Source: Haematospirillum jordaniae (GTDB lineage: Bacteria > Pseudomonadota > Alphaproteobacteria > Rhodospirillales > Rhodospirillaceae). Taken from it: a stretch of 64,000 nt of DNA. Shown here piece by piece: positions 8,962 to 17,558 of the stretch. Where the stretch lies: NCBI RefSeq assembly GCF_001611975.1, contig NZ_CP014525.1:364001-428000 (forward strand). The letters are read 5' to 3'. The notes under the pieces were generated by a model. It had not been told where the DNA came from and made no database searches. It was given only the letters and a program-made list of their open reading frames with translations. The position numbers and the translations under genes are program-made. Positions within the stretch are counted from its first letter, which is position 1. The number at the start of each line of letters is the position of its first letter.

Positions 8962-9528
8962 ATGCAAATCATTGGCGGTCGCTTTCGTGGCAAGAAGCTC
9001 GTAGCTCCTGAAGGGACGGACATTGTCCGTCCCACCGCTGCCCGTGCCCGTGAAGCTGTTTTCAACATTCTTCTCCATGGCCTGCACAAAGAAGGATTCA
9101 CGCTGGCTGGTGCAACCGTCGCCGATCTGTTTTGTGGAACAGGTGCCTTGGGACTGGAGGCACTCTCACGCGGTGCAGAAAGTGCAACATTTGTTGATAG
9201 GGCACCACCCGCTCTTGCTGCGCTGAAACGTAATATACGGGCCCTGACCCTTGATCAGCAAACACAGGTCATCGCGGGCGATGTTCTGAGACTGCCAAGG
9301 GCTACAGCGCCTTTCTCCCTTATTCTTATGGATCCGCCTTACGCAGAAACCATTGCTGAAATGGTCCTGCAGAATCTGGCAACAAACGGGTGGGTCAAGA
9401 CCGGAAGCATCATTGTCGTGGAAACCGCAGCAAACACACACCATGCCTGTGTGCCGGATTTCCAGATCATTAAACAGCGCCGTTACGGCAAGGCCATGAC
9501 CCGATTTCTCCTGTACAGACCAGACTGA
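8962..9528 (+). CDS. rsmD: 16S rRNA (guanine(966)-N(2))-methyltransferase
   Basis: A 188-residue protein of normal length. It methylates G966 of 16S rRNA using SAM. It begins with the family-typical MQIIGGRFRGKKL and RPTAARAREA segment, followed by SAM motif I (ADLFCGTGALGLEAL) and the catalytic DPPY motif (LILMDPPYAE). It lies 17 bases after the pseudouridine synthase gene; the pair rluB-rsmD is common in alphaproteobacteria. queG follows 32 bases later, so all may be one transcript. Confidence 0.95.
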   Translation: MQIIGGRFRGKKLVAPEGTDIVRPTAARAREAVFNILLHGLHKEGFTLAGATVADLFCGTGALGLEALSRGAESATFVDRAPPALAALKRNIRALTLDQQTQVIAGDVLRLPRATAPFSLILMDPPYAETIAEMVLQNLATNGWVKTGSIIVVETAANTHHACVPDFQIIKQRRYGKAMTRFLLYRPD

Positions 9529-9560
9529 ATAAAGCCATCTCACGCGACAACAGCGGAACC

Positions 9561-10709
9561 ATGCAAACTGGAACGGACCAGATCAAGGAGCGTATCCGCA
9601 AGGCCGCCATAAAGGAAGGCTTTGACTGTATTGGCTTTGCGCGCGCTGAACTGAATGAAAAAACACGCCGCAGGCTGTCGTCATGGCTGGCCCAAGGGTG
9701 CCACGGCACAATGGGCTGGATGGCCGAGACACAGTCACGCCGCACGGATCCACGGGCCCTGTGGCCAGAAGCTGCAACGGTTATCTCCCTTGGAACCAAC
9801 TATGCACCAGGCCACAATCCTCTTAGCGGCCTTATGCATCACAGCCGGGGGTATATCAGTGTCTATGCCCGTAATCGCGACTATCACGATCTGATCAAGG
9901 GACGCCTGAAGCAACTCGGAGCACGGATACAGCACATATGCGACCAAGACATAAAGGTTTTTGTAGATACCGCACCCTTGATGGAAAAGCCATTGGCCGC
10001 CGCTGCGGGTCTGGGATGGCAAGGCAAACACACCAATATTGTATCGCGTCGCTTTGGATCCTGGCTGTTCTTGGGGGAAATCCTGACCACTCTGGATCTG
10101 CCGCCTGATTCCCCCGCATCGGAACACTGTGGGCGATGTACGCGGTGCTTGGATATTTGCCCAACATCTGCATTTGACGCGGAAGGGAGGATTGATGCCC
10201 GCAAGTGCATATCGTATCTGACAATCGAGCACAAAGGCCCCATTCCCTACGCCTTAAGATCTCGCTTTGGCAATCGCATCTATGGCTGTGATGACTGTAC
10301 GGCGGTATGTCCGTGGAACCGCTTCGCCCCACCAACACCCCATGATGCCTTCAAGCCGCGCGTCGAACTGACAGCCCCCCGCCTAGCCGATCTGCTTGAA
10401 CTGGACGACGCTTCTTTCCGCACGTTATTCTCGGCATCCCCCGTCAAACGAATCAGCAGACCGCGCTTCATTCGCAACGTCCTGATTGCAGCTGGAAACA
10501 GCGGTGATGCGGCTATAACCAAGAAAATCACGCCACACCTGAATGATCCGAACCCTGTTATTCGCGGCGCGGCCGTTTGGGCTCTGTCACGCCTTCTGGA
10601 CATACGGGATTTTCACGATCTGGCAGAAGCATACGGGAAGGATGAAAGTGATCCTTGCGTCAGGGAAGAATGGATGCTGGGGGGAAAACCATCCAGCATC
10701 CAGCCCTGA
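9561..10709 (+). CDS. queG: epoxyqueuosine reductase
   Basis: A 382-residue cobalamin-dependent iron-sulfur protein for the last step of queuosine synthesis on tRNA. The two [4Fe-4S] motifs are visible: CGRCTRCLDICP and CDDCTAVCPWN. CISYLTIEHKGPIP lies between them, and a HEAT-like C-terminus (residues 300-375) is typical of QueG. The start follows a weak ribosome-binding site. A strong hairpin terminator lies directly after the stop. The gene ends the rluB-rsmD-queG run. Confidence 0.94.
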   Translation: MQTGTDQIKERIRKAAIKEGFDCIGFARAELNEKTRRRLSSWLAQGCHGTMGWMAETQSRRTDPRALWPEAATVISLGTNYAPGHNPLSGLMHHSRGYISVYARNRDYHDLIKGRLKQLGARIQHICDQDIKVFVDTAPLMEKPLAAAAGLGWQGKHTNIVSRRFGSWLFLGEILTTLDLPPDSPASEHCGRCTRCLDICPTSAFDAEGRIDARKCISYLTIEHKGPIPYALRSRFGNRIYGCDDCTAVCPWNRFAPPTPHDAFKPRVELTAPRLADLLELDDASFRTLFSASPVKRISRPRFIRNVLIAAGNSGDAAITKKITPHLNDPNPVIRGAAVWALSRLLDIRDFHDLAEAYGKDESDPCVREEWMLGGKPSSIQP

Positions 10710-10711
10710 AA

Positions 10712-10754
10712 ACAAAAGCCGGGAAGGTCCTGTTATGACCACCCCGGCTTTTGT
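10712..10754 (+). terminator. bidirectional intrinsic terminator after queG
   Basis: A perfect 12-bp inverted repeat, ACAAAAGCCGGG / CCCGGCTTTTGT, is separated by a 19-base loop. T-rich arms lie on both strands, so it can end queG transcription on + and the XRE regulator transcript on -. Confidence 0.85.
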
Positions 10755-10769
10755 CGTTATATGTGTAAA

Positions 10770-11165
10770 TCAAGCTCCGGAAGCCAAGGCACGTGCCAAA
10801 TTGCACAGAGCCTCCTGATGACGCTCATTGTTTATAAGAGCGAAATTACGAGCAAGCTCCAGACACATACGCTGACGCGGATGGACTTCCTTGGCCGTGC
10901 TCTGCCCAAGTTCCTCGTAGAAGTAACCAACTTCCACATCCAGAACCAAGGCAATCTCGCGCAAACGACCAGCCGATATACGGTTGATGCCGCGTTCATA
11001 CTTGTGAGCCTGCTGATAGGTTACACCAATCATGTCAGCCATCTGTTGCTGGGAAAGCCCCAGCTTGATCCTGCGGTCACGAATACGGGCGCCAACATGC
11101 CGGTCCGTATCTGTAGCACGGTTTGCAGGCTGATCACCACGGTCAGGAGAAGCGCTATAGTTCAT
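10770..11165 (-). CDS. XRE-family helix-turn-helix transcriptional regulator
   Basis: A 131-residue protein. The HTH_3 domain spans about residues 25-80 (RIRDRRIKLGLSQQQMADMI, then TYQQAHKYERGINR). The C-terminal part is short and helical. The ATG at 11165 is chosen because it follows AAAGGA by nine bases and gives the usual length; upstream in-frame codons would add 53 residues of low-complexity sequence. Similar cytoplasmic regulators are common in Rhodospirillales and usually of unknown target. The gene is monocistronic with a bidirectional terminator behind it. Confidence 0.85.
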   Translation of the reverse strand: MNYSASPDRGDQPANRATDTDRHVGARIRDRRIKLGLSQQQMADMIGVTYQQAHKYERGINRISAGRLREIALVLDVEVGYFYEELGQSTAKEVHPRQRMCLELARNFALINNERHQEALCNLARALASGA

Positions 11166-11572
11166 TATTCCAGTTCCTTTCCACTCAACATGCGCTGTCG
11201 CCCGGGTTGCGGCCCCTCCAGACAGGGAAACCGGGCAGACCGGAGCAAGAACAGGTCGTCTCATGCGACCATTGCCTTTCTGCTCATCAACTTCAGGGAT
11301 ACGCGGTTTCCCCAATAGCCGCAAGCAATACTAGGGGATCCCCAATACCAAAACGTATAATTGCACCCACCCAATCAACGGTGGGGCGAAATACTATTCG
11401 TACACATATCTAAAAAATCGTCAACCTGCGGGAAAGAAACGGCCTGTTCGCATGAAAAGATGCAGAACAATGCCCGGGCGCATACGGCGACAGAAAAACG
11501 ATCGCTCATTACCATCTAATAGCGGTTTTCTCGACAGACACAGTTCATATTGGCTGCGATCGGAAAGAAAAA
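11166..11572. promoter_or_regulatory. intergenic region upstream of the XRE regulator
   Basis: About 400 bases without a gene. A 10-bp palindrome GGGGATCCCC lies at 11334-11343. CCCCAATA occurs twice, at about 11310 and 11340, the second overlapping the palindrome. These could be operator elements for the regulator itself, but no promoter hexamers are convincing. Nothing else was recognised. Confidence 0.3.
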
Positions 11573-11599
11573 GTGGGGGAAGAAATTTTTATCCCCCAC
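11567..11599 (-). terminator. intrinsic terminator of phaR
   Basis: Read on the minus strand, a 7-bp stem GTGGGGG/CCCCCAC with an A/T-rich loop is followed by TTTTTCTTT. It starts 13 bases after the phaR stop. Confidence 0.85.
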
Positions 11600-11611
11600 A
11601 GCACATACAAC

Positions 11612-12187
11612 CTATTTCTTGAGGAAAGAATCAAGCTGGCTCTGCATCGCATCAAGCTTGGCCTTCAGGTCCTCAATTGCCGTATCGGGACTACTGCCAT
11701 CTCCTGATTGATTCCGGTTTGCTTCTTCGCCGTAAAAACGTCCGAACATTTTCAGGGCATTCTCAAACAAGGTCATATTCTGTTTGTTCAGCTCCTCGAA
11801 CTGCTCCATCGGGAATATGCCACCAAATGTATTCTTCATAATGTCCCGCATGTTTTCACCATTACGGGTAAAGGACTGCATGCTCTGCTCCAGATAACGC
11901 GGCAGAATGCCTCCCAGACTGTCCCCATAGAATCCGATGAGCTGACGCAGAAAACTGATCGGCAACAAATTTTGTCCGCCCTTGTTTTCCTCTTCCACAA
12001 TAATCTGAGTCAGGACAGAGCGGGTAATATCGTCACCGCTTTTCGCATCATAGACGACGAAATCGGTTCCTTCCTTGACCATACGTGACAGGTAATCCAG
12101 CGTAACGTAGCTTGACGTCGCTGTATTATAGAGTCTTCTGTTGGCATATTTCTTAATCGTTACGGGCTCTTTCTGAGGTTCGGCCAT
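11612..12187 (-). CDS. phaR: polyhydroxyalkanoate synthesis repressor PhaR
   Basis: A 191-residue DNA- and PHB-binding repressor that controls phasin and PHA gene expression. The N-terminal PHB_acc_N domain (about residues 8-70) shows TIKKYANRRLYNTATSSYV. A second PHB_acc domain with SFLRQLIGFYGDSL and a helical, coiled-coil-prone tail follow. The ATG at 12187 is preceded by AAGGAAAG; the adjacent GTG at 12190 would add one residue. The gene is divergent from the putative PHA synthase pair, so the shared region may be its operator. Confidence 0.95.
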   Translation of the reverse strand: MAEPQKEPVTIKKYANRRLYNTATSSYVTLDYLSRMVKEGTDFVVYDAKSGDDITRSVLTQIIVEEENKGGQNLLPISFLRQLIGFYGDSLGGILPRYLEQSMQSFTRNGENMRDIMKNTFGGIFPMEQFEELNKQNMTLFENALKMFGRFYGEEANRNQSGDGSSPDTAIEDLKAKLDAMQSQLDSFLKK

Positions 12188-12338
12188 CACACTTTCCTTG
12201 CTTGCACAGTCCTGTCATTCTGAGCATCCAGACTGCCCCCCGGAGTGCTTTGCAGCAAGTAAAATGCTGCGCAGCATAATGCGCAGCAAACCGGATGGTG
12301 TGGTGGCACAAAACAGTACACATGCTATGGTTGTTCAC

Positions 12339-12740
12339 ATGACAAAAGAGAACCCTCCAAAGAACGCTGCTCCACCCTTGGCTGAACTGGCCAGCCAGAC
12401 TCTTGACCTTTGGCAGGAGCAAATCTTCAGAACCAGCATGGACCCTGAGATGCTCACCCTAACAGAGCGGTTCCTATCCGTTCTGGCTGGCCTGACACCC
12501 GAAAGACCGGACCCAGACAAACATGCCTCCACACCGCAGCATCCCGAACCAACAACCGGACCAAACGCTGCCACGTCCACCAGGACCGCGCCCCCTGCTG
12601 CTGCACCTGATGACGGAAGCCATGATGCTGGGGGGATGTTGCAGCGTATCGCAAGCCTTGAGGAACGGGTCTCCCTATTGGAACGATCGGCTGCCCCCCG
12701 CAGCAAAACTGGATCAAAACGGATTCGCCCTAGCTCTTGA
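12339..12740 (+). CDS. putative small PHA synthase partner subunit or granule protein (PhaE-like layout)
   Basis: A protein of about 133 residues. The N-terminal helix has a LAELASQTLDLWQEQIF pattern (about residues 14-30), followed by a long Pro/Ala/Thr-rich linker (55-98) and a C-terminal coiled coil (LQRIASLEERVSLLERSA, about 101-118). This layout resembles PhaE/PhaR subunits of class III/IV synthases and phasin-like proteins, but the similarity is architectural only. Its end overlaps the synthase gene by about 130 bases. An ATG at 12327 is an alternative start, and no strong ribosome-binding site is seen. It is divergent from phaR. Confidence 0.6.
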   Translation: MTKENPPKNAAPPLAELASQTLDLWQEQIFRTSMDPEMLTLTERFLSVLAGLTPERPDPDKHASTPQHPEPTTGPNAATSTRTAPPAAAPDDGSHDAGGMLQRIASLEERVSLLERSAAPRSKTGSKRIRPSS

Positions 12741-13758
12741 GGAAGAAGCCAGACGGCGTTACGCCACATTTCTGCAAGGCATCACACGCTATCGTCAATA
12801 TCGTCTGCCCAGACGACTGGCTCCTCCACCCCTGTTCTGGAAGGCCGGAACATCACGCCTGCACCAATTCTCGGAGCGTGGCATTCCGGTCCTCCTCGTT
12901 CCCTCGCTTATCAACCGGGCTGTCATTCTTGATCTGACAGGCAGTCGCAGCTTGGTTCGCTATATGGCGCGCCGCGGCATCAGACCATTCCTGATGGACT
13001 GGGATGCCCCTGGACCAGAAGAAATCCATTTCAGTCTTGCCGATTATATTCAGCGCCGCCTGATACCCGCCGCTCAGGCAATCCACACAGAGAGCGGGCA
13101 GCCTCCCATCATTCTGGGCTATTGCATGGGAGGCCTTCTGGCACTCGCACTAGCCCTGCGCAGGCCGGATCTTTGTGCCGGCTACATCGGTCTAGCTACA
13201 CCATGGGACTTTCATGCCGGACTTGACAATGGAAGAGCTGCGTTGCGCACCGTTGCCCCCCATCTTTCCACCTTGATTCACAAGACCGGTTTTATGGCAA
13301 CAGACCTGATCCAAGCGCTGTTCTCCATGCTGGACCCAGGCACGGTTGGCAAGAAGTTCCGGGCATTTGCGCACATGCAGCCACGATCCACACGGGCCAA
13401 CATGTTTGTTGCTGTCGAAGACTGGCTCAACGATGGCGTACCCTTGGCTGGTCCGGTTGCACAGGAATGTCTTATCGACTGGTACGTTCATAACAAACCA
13501 GCACGAAAACAATGGACCGTAGGGGGCACCTGTATTGCACCTGATATGTTGAAAGCCCCTTCGCTGCTCGTCATTCCGACACAGGACCGCATTGTCCCAC
13601 CAGACTGCGCCCGCGCACTGGCCAAAGCCCTTCCAAACCCACAAACACGGGAAGTGCACCTAGGGCATATCGGTATGGTAACTGGTCATACGGCACCTGA
13701 TGCCATGTATCGCCCCCTAGTGCAGTGGATTCATGGCGCAGCATCGCAAGACAGATGA
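12610..13758 (+). CDS. phaC: short PhaC-type polyhydroxyalkanoate synthase
   Basis: About 382 residues, the size of class III PhaC subunits and much shorter than class I (about 590). The alpha/beta-hydrolase core has the lipase-like box GYCMGG (Cys near residue 172), a catalytic Asp in TQDRIVPP (about 326) and a His in HLGHIGMVTG (about 353). VPSLINRAVILDL and FLMDWDAPG are PhaC signatures. It polymerises (R)-3-hydroxyacyl-CoA. Start candidates are ATG 12610 and ATG 12625; the latter has GGAAG five bases upstream. Both lie inside the preceding gene. phaA and phaB follow on the same strand. Confidence 0.8.
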   Translation: MTEAMMLGGCCSVSQALRNGSPYWNDRLPPAAKLDQNGFALALEEEARRRYATFLQGITRYRQYRLPRRLAPPPLFWKAGTSRLHQFSERGIPVLLVPSLINRAVILDLTGSRSLVRYMARRGIRPFLMDWDAPGPEEIHFSLADYIQRRLIPAAQAIHTESGQPPIILGYCMGGLLALALALRRPDLCAGYIGLATPWDFHAGLDNGRAALRTVAPHLSTLIHKTGFMATDLIQALFSMLDPGTVGKKFRAFAHMQPRSTRANMFVAVEDWLNDGVPLAGPVAQECLIDWYVHNKPARKQWTVGGTCIAPDMLKAPSLLVIPTQDRIVPPDCARALAKALPNPQTREVHLGHIGMVTGHTAPDAMYRPLVQWIHGAASQDR

Positions 13759-13863
13759 TAGACAGGAAATGCCCCTTAAAATAGAATAATGACATTACCA
13801 ACACCTAAAGATAGTGCACATAGTTCCTGCGAGACGATAAACACATACACAAGGAAGCGTTCA

Positions 13864-15039
13864 ATGCCCGATGTTGTGATTGTCAGCGCCACGCGTACGG
13901 CCATTGGCGCCTTTAACGGCAGCTTGTCCCCTCTGCAAGCCCCGGAACTTGGCTCTCTTGTTATTCGTGAAGCGCTAAGGCGGGCTAGTCTTGAAGCCAA
14001 CACGGTATCAGAAGTCATCATGGGACAGGTGCTGACAGGAGGATCCGGGCAGAACCCGGCACGGCAAGCATCCATAAAAGCCGGCATACCCGAACACGTT
14101 CCATCTTGGACACTGAACATGGTGTGCGGGTCTGGACTGAGAGCAATTATACAGGGCGCCATGGCGATTATGGCGGATACGGCTGATGTTGTGGTCGCTG
14201 GCGGTCAGGAAAGCATGAGCAACGCCCCTCATTGCGCATGGCTGAGATCGGGCATCAAGATGGGATCCACCGAGTTGGTGGACACGATGATTCGTGATGG
14301 TTTGTGGTGCGCTTTCAATAACTACCATATGGGTAATACAGCGGAAAATATTGCCAGCCGATGGGGCTTTACGCGTCAGGAGCAAGATGCATTTGCTGTA
14401 CATTCCCAACAAAAGGCTGAAGCCGCCCTGCGCAACGGGCGATTCAAGGACGAAATTGTCCCTGTCAAAATCACAGGCAAGAAAGAAGAAAGTATTTTTG
14501 ATCAGGATGAATATCCACGTGCCGGTACCACAATCGAGACACTGGCACGCCTGCGTCCTGCCTTCACAAAAGATGGGACTGTCACAGCTGGAAATGCCTC
14601 CGGCCTCAACGATGGTGCAGCCGCCGTTGTTCTTATGTCTGCAGACACCGCACACAAAAGAGGCCTGAAACCACTGGTGCGCATCAAATCTTTTGCCTCT
14701 GCTGGCGTTGATCCGGCCATCATGGGGACAGGCCCGATCCCGGCGACACGCAAAGCCTTGGAAAAGGCGGGATGGACACCGGATGATCTAGATCTGATAG
14801 AAGCCAATGAGGCCTTTGCCGCCCAAGCCATGAGCGTAAACCGGGAACTAGGCTGGAATACAGAGAAGGTCAACGTAAATGGCGGCGCTATCGCTCTTGG
14901 GCATCCTATCGGTGCATCCGGCGCCCGTGTCTTTGTCACCCTTGTGCACGAAATGCAAAAACGAGAAGCCAGAAAGGGCCTAGCAACGCTCTGCATTGGC
15001 GGTGGAATGGGCGTTGCCTTGGCAGTAGAGAAAGTGTGA
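13864..15039 (+). CDS. phaA: acetyl-CoA acetyltransferase (beta-ketothiolase)
   Basis: A 391-residue biosynthetic thiolase of standard length. The acyl-enzyme Cys is in NMVCGSGLRA (residue 88), the catalytic His is in ALGHPIGASGAR, and the second Cys is in TLCIGGGMG. It condenses two acetyl-CoA to acetoacetyl-CoA, the first step of PHB synthesis. The ATG at 13864 follows AAGGAAG; earlier in-frame ATG 13789 would add 25 atypical residues. phaB follows after 131 bases, with the synthase gene upstream. Confidence 0.95.
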   Translation: MPDVVIVSATRTAIGAFNGSLSPLQAPELGSLVIREALRRASLEANTVSEVIMGQVLTGGSGQNPARQASIKAGIPEHVPSWTLNMVCGSGLRAIIQGAMAIMADTADVVVAGGQESMSNAPHCAWLRSGIKMGSTELVDTMIRDGLWCAFNNYHMGNTAENIASRWGFTRQEQDAFAVHSQQKAEAALRNGRFKDEIVPVKITGKKEESIFDQDEYPRAGTTIETLARLRPAFTKDGTVTAGNASGLNDGAAAVVLMSADTAHKRGLKPLVRIKSFASAGVDPAIMGTGPIPATRKALEKAGWTPDDLDLIEANEAFAAQAMSVNRELGWNTEKVNVNGGAIALGHPIGASGARVFVTLVHEMQKREARKGLATLCIGGGMGVALAVEKV

Positions 15040-15170
15040 GATAATCCCGTGCTTTACCTTCACCAGAGCCACCGGGCCTATTCGACAACCGGGGAAAATG
15101 GTTCACATTGACTGAACTCTGCCAATAGCTTGAGCCTGATAAAGAGAAAAATACAGGGAAGGAATATACC

Positions 15171-15899
15171 ATGTCCAAAAGCCGTGTCGCTGTTGTTACA
15201 GGGGGAACCCGCGGCATCGGGAGAGCTATTACGGTGGCCCTGAAAAATGCTGGCTACACAGTAGCCGCAACATATGCCGGCAATGATACAGCAGCGCATG
15301 AACTGGCCGCAGAAACTGGAATTCATGTCTACAAGTTTGACGTCGCTAACTTCCCGCTGTGCGAGCAAGCCGTAAACACAATTGTCGCAGAGCTGGGGCC
15401 TATCGATATTCTGGTCAACAATGCAGGTATTACACGTGACGCCACGCTGCATCGCATGACATTCGAACAATGGAACGAGGTTATACAGGCTGATCTTGCA
15501 TCATGTTTCAATATGTGCCGGTGCGTTATAGAGGGCATGCGGGAACGTAACTTTGGCCGCATCGTGAATATCGGTTCAATTAACGGGCAAGCCGGTCAGT
15601 ACGGACAAGTTAACTATGCAGCGGCAAAATCAGGGATACATGGCTTCACAAAAGCCCTGGCCCAGGAAGGTGCGGCAAAAGGAATTACTGTTAACGCTAT
15701 TGCCCCAGGCTATGTGGACACCGATATGGTCCGCGCCGTACCCCCGGATGTTCTGAAGAAAATCATTGCCCGCATCCCAATTGGGCGCCTAGGACGAGCA
15801 GAAGACATCGCCCGGGGCGTTTTGTTTCTTGTTGCCGACAACGCAGACTTTATTACCGGGTCAACCTTGTCCATCAATGGCGGCCAGCACATGTACTGA
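15171..15899 (+). CDS. phaB: acetoacetyl-CoA reductase
   Basis: A 242-residue SDR enzyme reducing acetoacetyl-CoA to (R)-3-hydroxybutyryl-CoA with NADPH. It shows the cofactor motif TGGTRGIG (about residues 11-18), NNAGIT, a catalytic Ser in NIGSINGQAGQ, and YAAAK. The start follows GGGAAGGAA. It completes the PHB pathway with phaA and the short synthase. The next gene is convergent. Confidence 0.95.
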   Translation: MSKSRVAVVTGGTRGIGRAITVALKNAGYTVAATYAGNDTAAHELAAETGIHVYKFDVANFPLCEQAVNTIVAELGPIDILVNNAGITRDATLHRMTFEQWNEVIQADLASCFNMCRCVIEGMRERNFGRIVNIGSINGQAGQYGQVNYAAAKSGIHGFTKALAQEGAAKGITVNAIAPGYVDTDMVRAVPPDVLKKIIARIPIGRLGRAEDIARGVLFLVADNADFITGSTLSINGGQHMY

Positions 15900-15929
15900 G
15901 CCGGACTTCCATCTCCAGGACTCAAATGA

Positions 15930-16928
15930 TCAGGAGGCTGTCTTCGAGGCAGCCTCGATCCATGCATTGAATTCCTTCTCGTGGGTGCGTATCCAGTGCT
16001 GGACATGCCGATCGATATCCTCGGAAGACGATTCACCACTGCGCATCCGCATGTTCTGGGAAGAAATTTCGGCGGCATCAATAGCAACCTGACTGAAGAA
16101 CCTCTCTGCAGCCGGGTTCTGTTCCAGCCAACGTTTATTAGCCAGAATCATCTGTGTATTCACGGCAAACCCGGTGTCAATTGCCCCGGGAGCAGGAGAA
16201 GGAGTCCGCTCGGTCGATCCACCACCAACTGTCAACCAGCGTGAGTCCTTCCCGGGCACAAGAACCGCTGAAACCCACAAAGGTGTCCACGCGTAGTACA
16301 GAATGGGCTTTCCCGCATTATACCGGGCAACAACATCCATCATCATCGTGAAATAATCGCCTTGTTTCTGGGAAATAGCAGCACCAAGACCCTGTTCCTC
16401 TATATGACGCTTGATTTCCAAGGCACATCCCCAACCGACATTGCAGCCGGTCAGATCGGATTTACCGTCGCCATCAACATCAAAAAGGGTGGCAATACGC
16501 GGATCCCTGAGCTGAGACAAATCCGTAATATTGTACTCTTCAGCAGTTTTACGATCGATCAGGTAACCCTGCATGGAATCTTTGACCAGATTGCCGGCAC
16601 GGACAATGCTGCGCTCACCTCCAGCCGCATCAAAGAAAGACTGATGCAACGGATCCCAATGATTGGCCGACCAATGTGCATGACCGTCGGCAACGGCCTT
16701 GTGCGCCTGCGGGTAGTTTGCCTCTGACACTGCGGGAACATGATACCCCAAGCGACGCAGCCCTTCGGCAACGATACGAACCTGGAATTGCTCTTCAATC
16801 GTGGCAACGCCCGCCGGAATGGCCTCAAGCTCATGCCCCTCGGGATCAGCAGCAAAAGCCACCTGATGAACAAGAATACCCAAAACAACAACAGCAGAAC
16901 CCGACAAGCAGAACAAAGCCTTCAACAT
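15930..16928 (-). CDS. proX: glycine betaine/proline-type ABC substrate-binding protein (ProX family)
   Basis: About 332 residues with a signal peptide (MLKALFCLSGSAVVVLGILV, cleavage near AFAAD). The OpuAC-type domain shows WSANHWDPLH, an aromatic ligand-cage region, DGDGKSDLTGCNVGWGC and YYAWTPLWV. It binds a quaternary amine in the periplasm. No ProV/ProW partner genes lie in this window, so it stands alone here. The ATG at 16928 is preferred over a GTG 21 bases upstream. A hairpin (15934-15956) lies inside the last codons and may help end the convergent phaB transcript. Confidence 0.88.
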   Translation of the reverse strand: MLKALFCLSGSAVVVLGILVHQVAFAADPEGHELEAIPAGVATIEEQFQVRIVAEGLRRLGYHVPAVSEANYPQAHKAVADGHAHWSANHWDPLHQSFFDAAGGERSIVRAGNLVKDSMQGYLIDRKTAEEYNITDLSQLRDPRIATLFDVDGDGKSDLTGCNVGWGCALEIKRHIEEQGLGAAISQKQGDYFTMMMDVVARYNAGKPILYYAWTPLWVSAVLVPGKDSRWLTVGGGSTERTPSPAPGAIDTGFAVNTQMILANKRWLEQNPAAERFFSQVAIDAAEISSQNMRMRSGESSSEDIDRHVQHWIRTHEKEFNAWIEAASKTAS

Positions 16929-17558
16929 CTTTCGCCCCCCGAAAGGCACCCTGCCAAGCCAGACACTAGGCAGACAAACGACTCAGCTGCACACGAAAAC
17001 CTAGCCGAATGACCTCCGGCAGGAACGGGCAGCTTATACACGTTCCCGTAGAATTCCGAATAATCCATCCAAAAACCAAACCCTGCAAGATGTTCCTTTC
17101 CACCTCCAGAGGAGGATGGAGGCACAGAAACAAATCAATCGGAAGATCATGCTATCGGGCACAGGAGTCGGGATACCATGCTGTATAATGATAACGCACA
17201 TGAAAAGGGCGACGCTAAAAAAGAGACACAAGCCATGCTTTAGCTTGACAAGCTCCCTCGTTATAAAAAATAAGTGACATCCTATAAAGCTGTTCAAACG
17301 CAGGAATTGAGACATGGGCCGCCCAGCCCTCACAGGCACAACACCGAAGCAAGCAGGTACGGATTTCAGATCCGCGCCTATCTTTTCGGCTGTAGTGTTA
17401 TCCTGTGACCTTGGGGTCAGGATGCCCGGACAGGAAGCCTTCGCTGCCCTGCTGCACCTGCATTGCCCTGTTCATCGACACCCGTAGTCAACACGGGGGC
17501 CGCCCGCCTGATGCGGCCATGAACAAACAGCCTGAACCCCAAAATGGAATTCTGTAAA
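16929..17558. other. long intergenic region between proX and the amino-acid transporter
   Basis: About 630 bases between divergent genes. A TTGACA lies at 17245-17250, followed by an A/T-rich stretch (TTATAAAAAATAA), but the spacing is not ideal for a sigma-70 promoter. A small imperfect hairpin TCCTGTGACC/GGGTCAGGA lies near 17400-17421 in the likely leader of the transporter mRNA. No known riboswitch class was recognised and no plausible gene is seen. Confidence 0.4.

Noticed and set aside
8185..9101. Long open frames on both strands and in other frames through the rluB tail (246, 286 and 230 codons)
   Set aside because: They are by-products of the 108-bp repeat having no stop in several frames. 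The + strand frame with S4 and RsuA domains is the gene.
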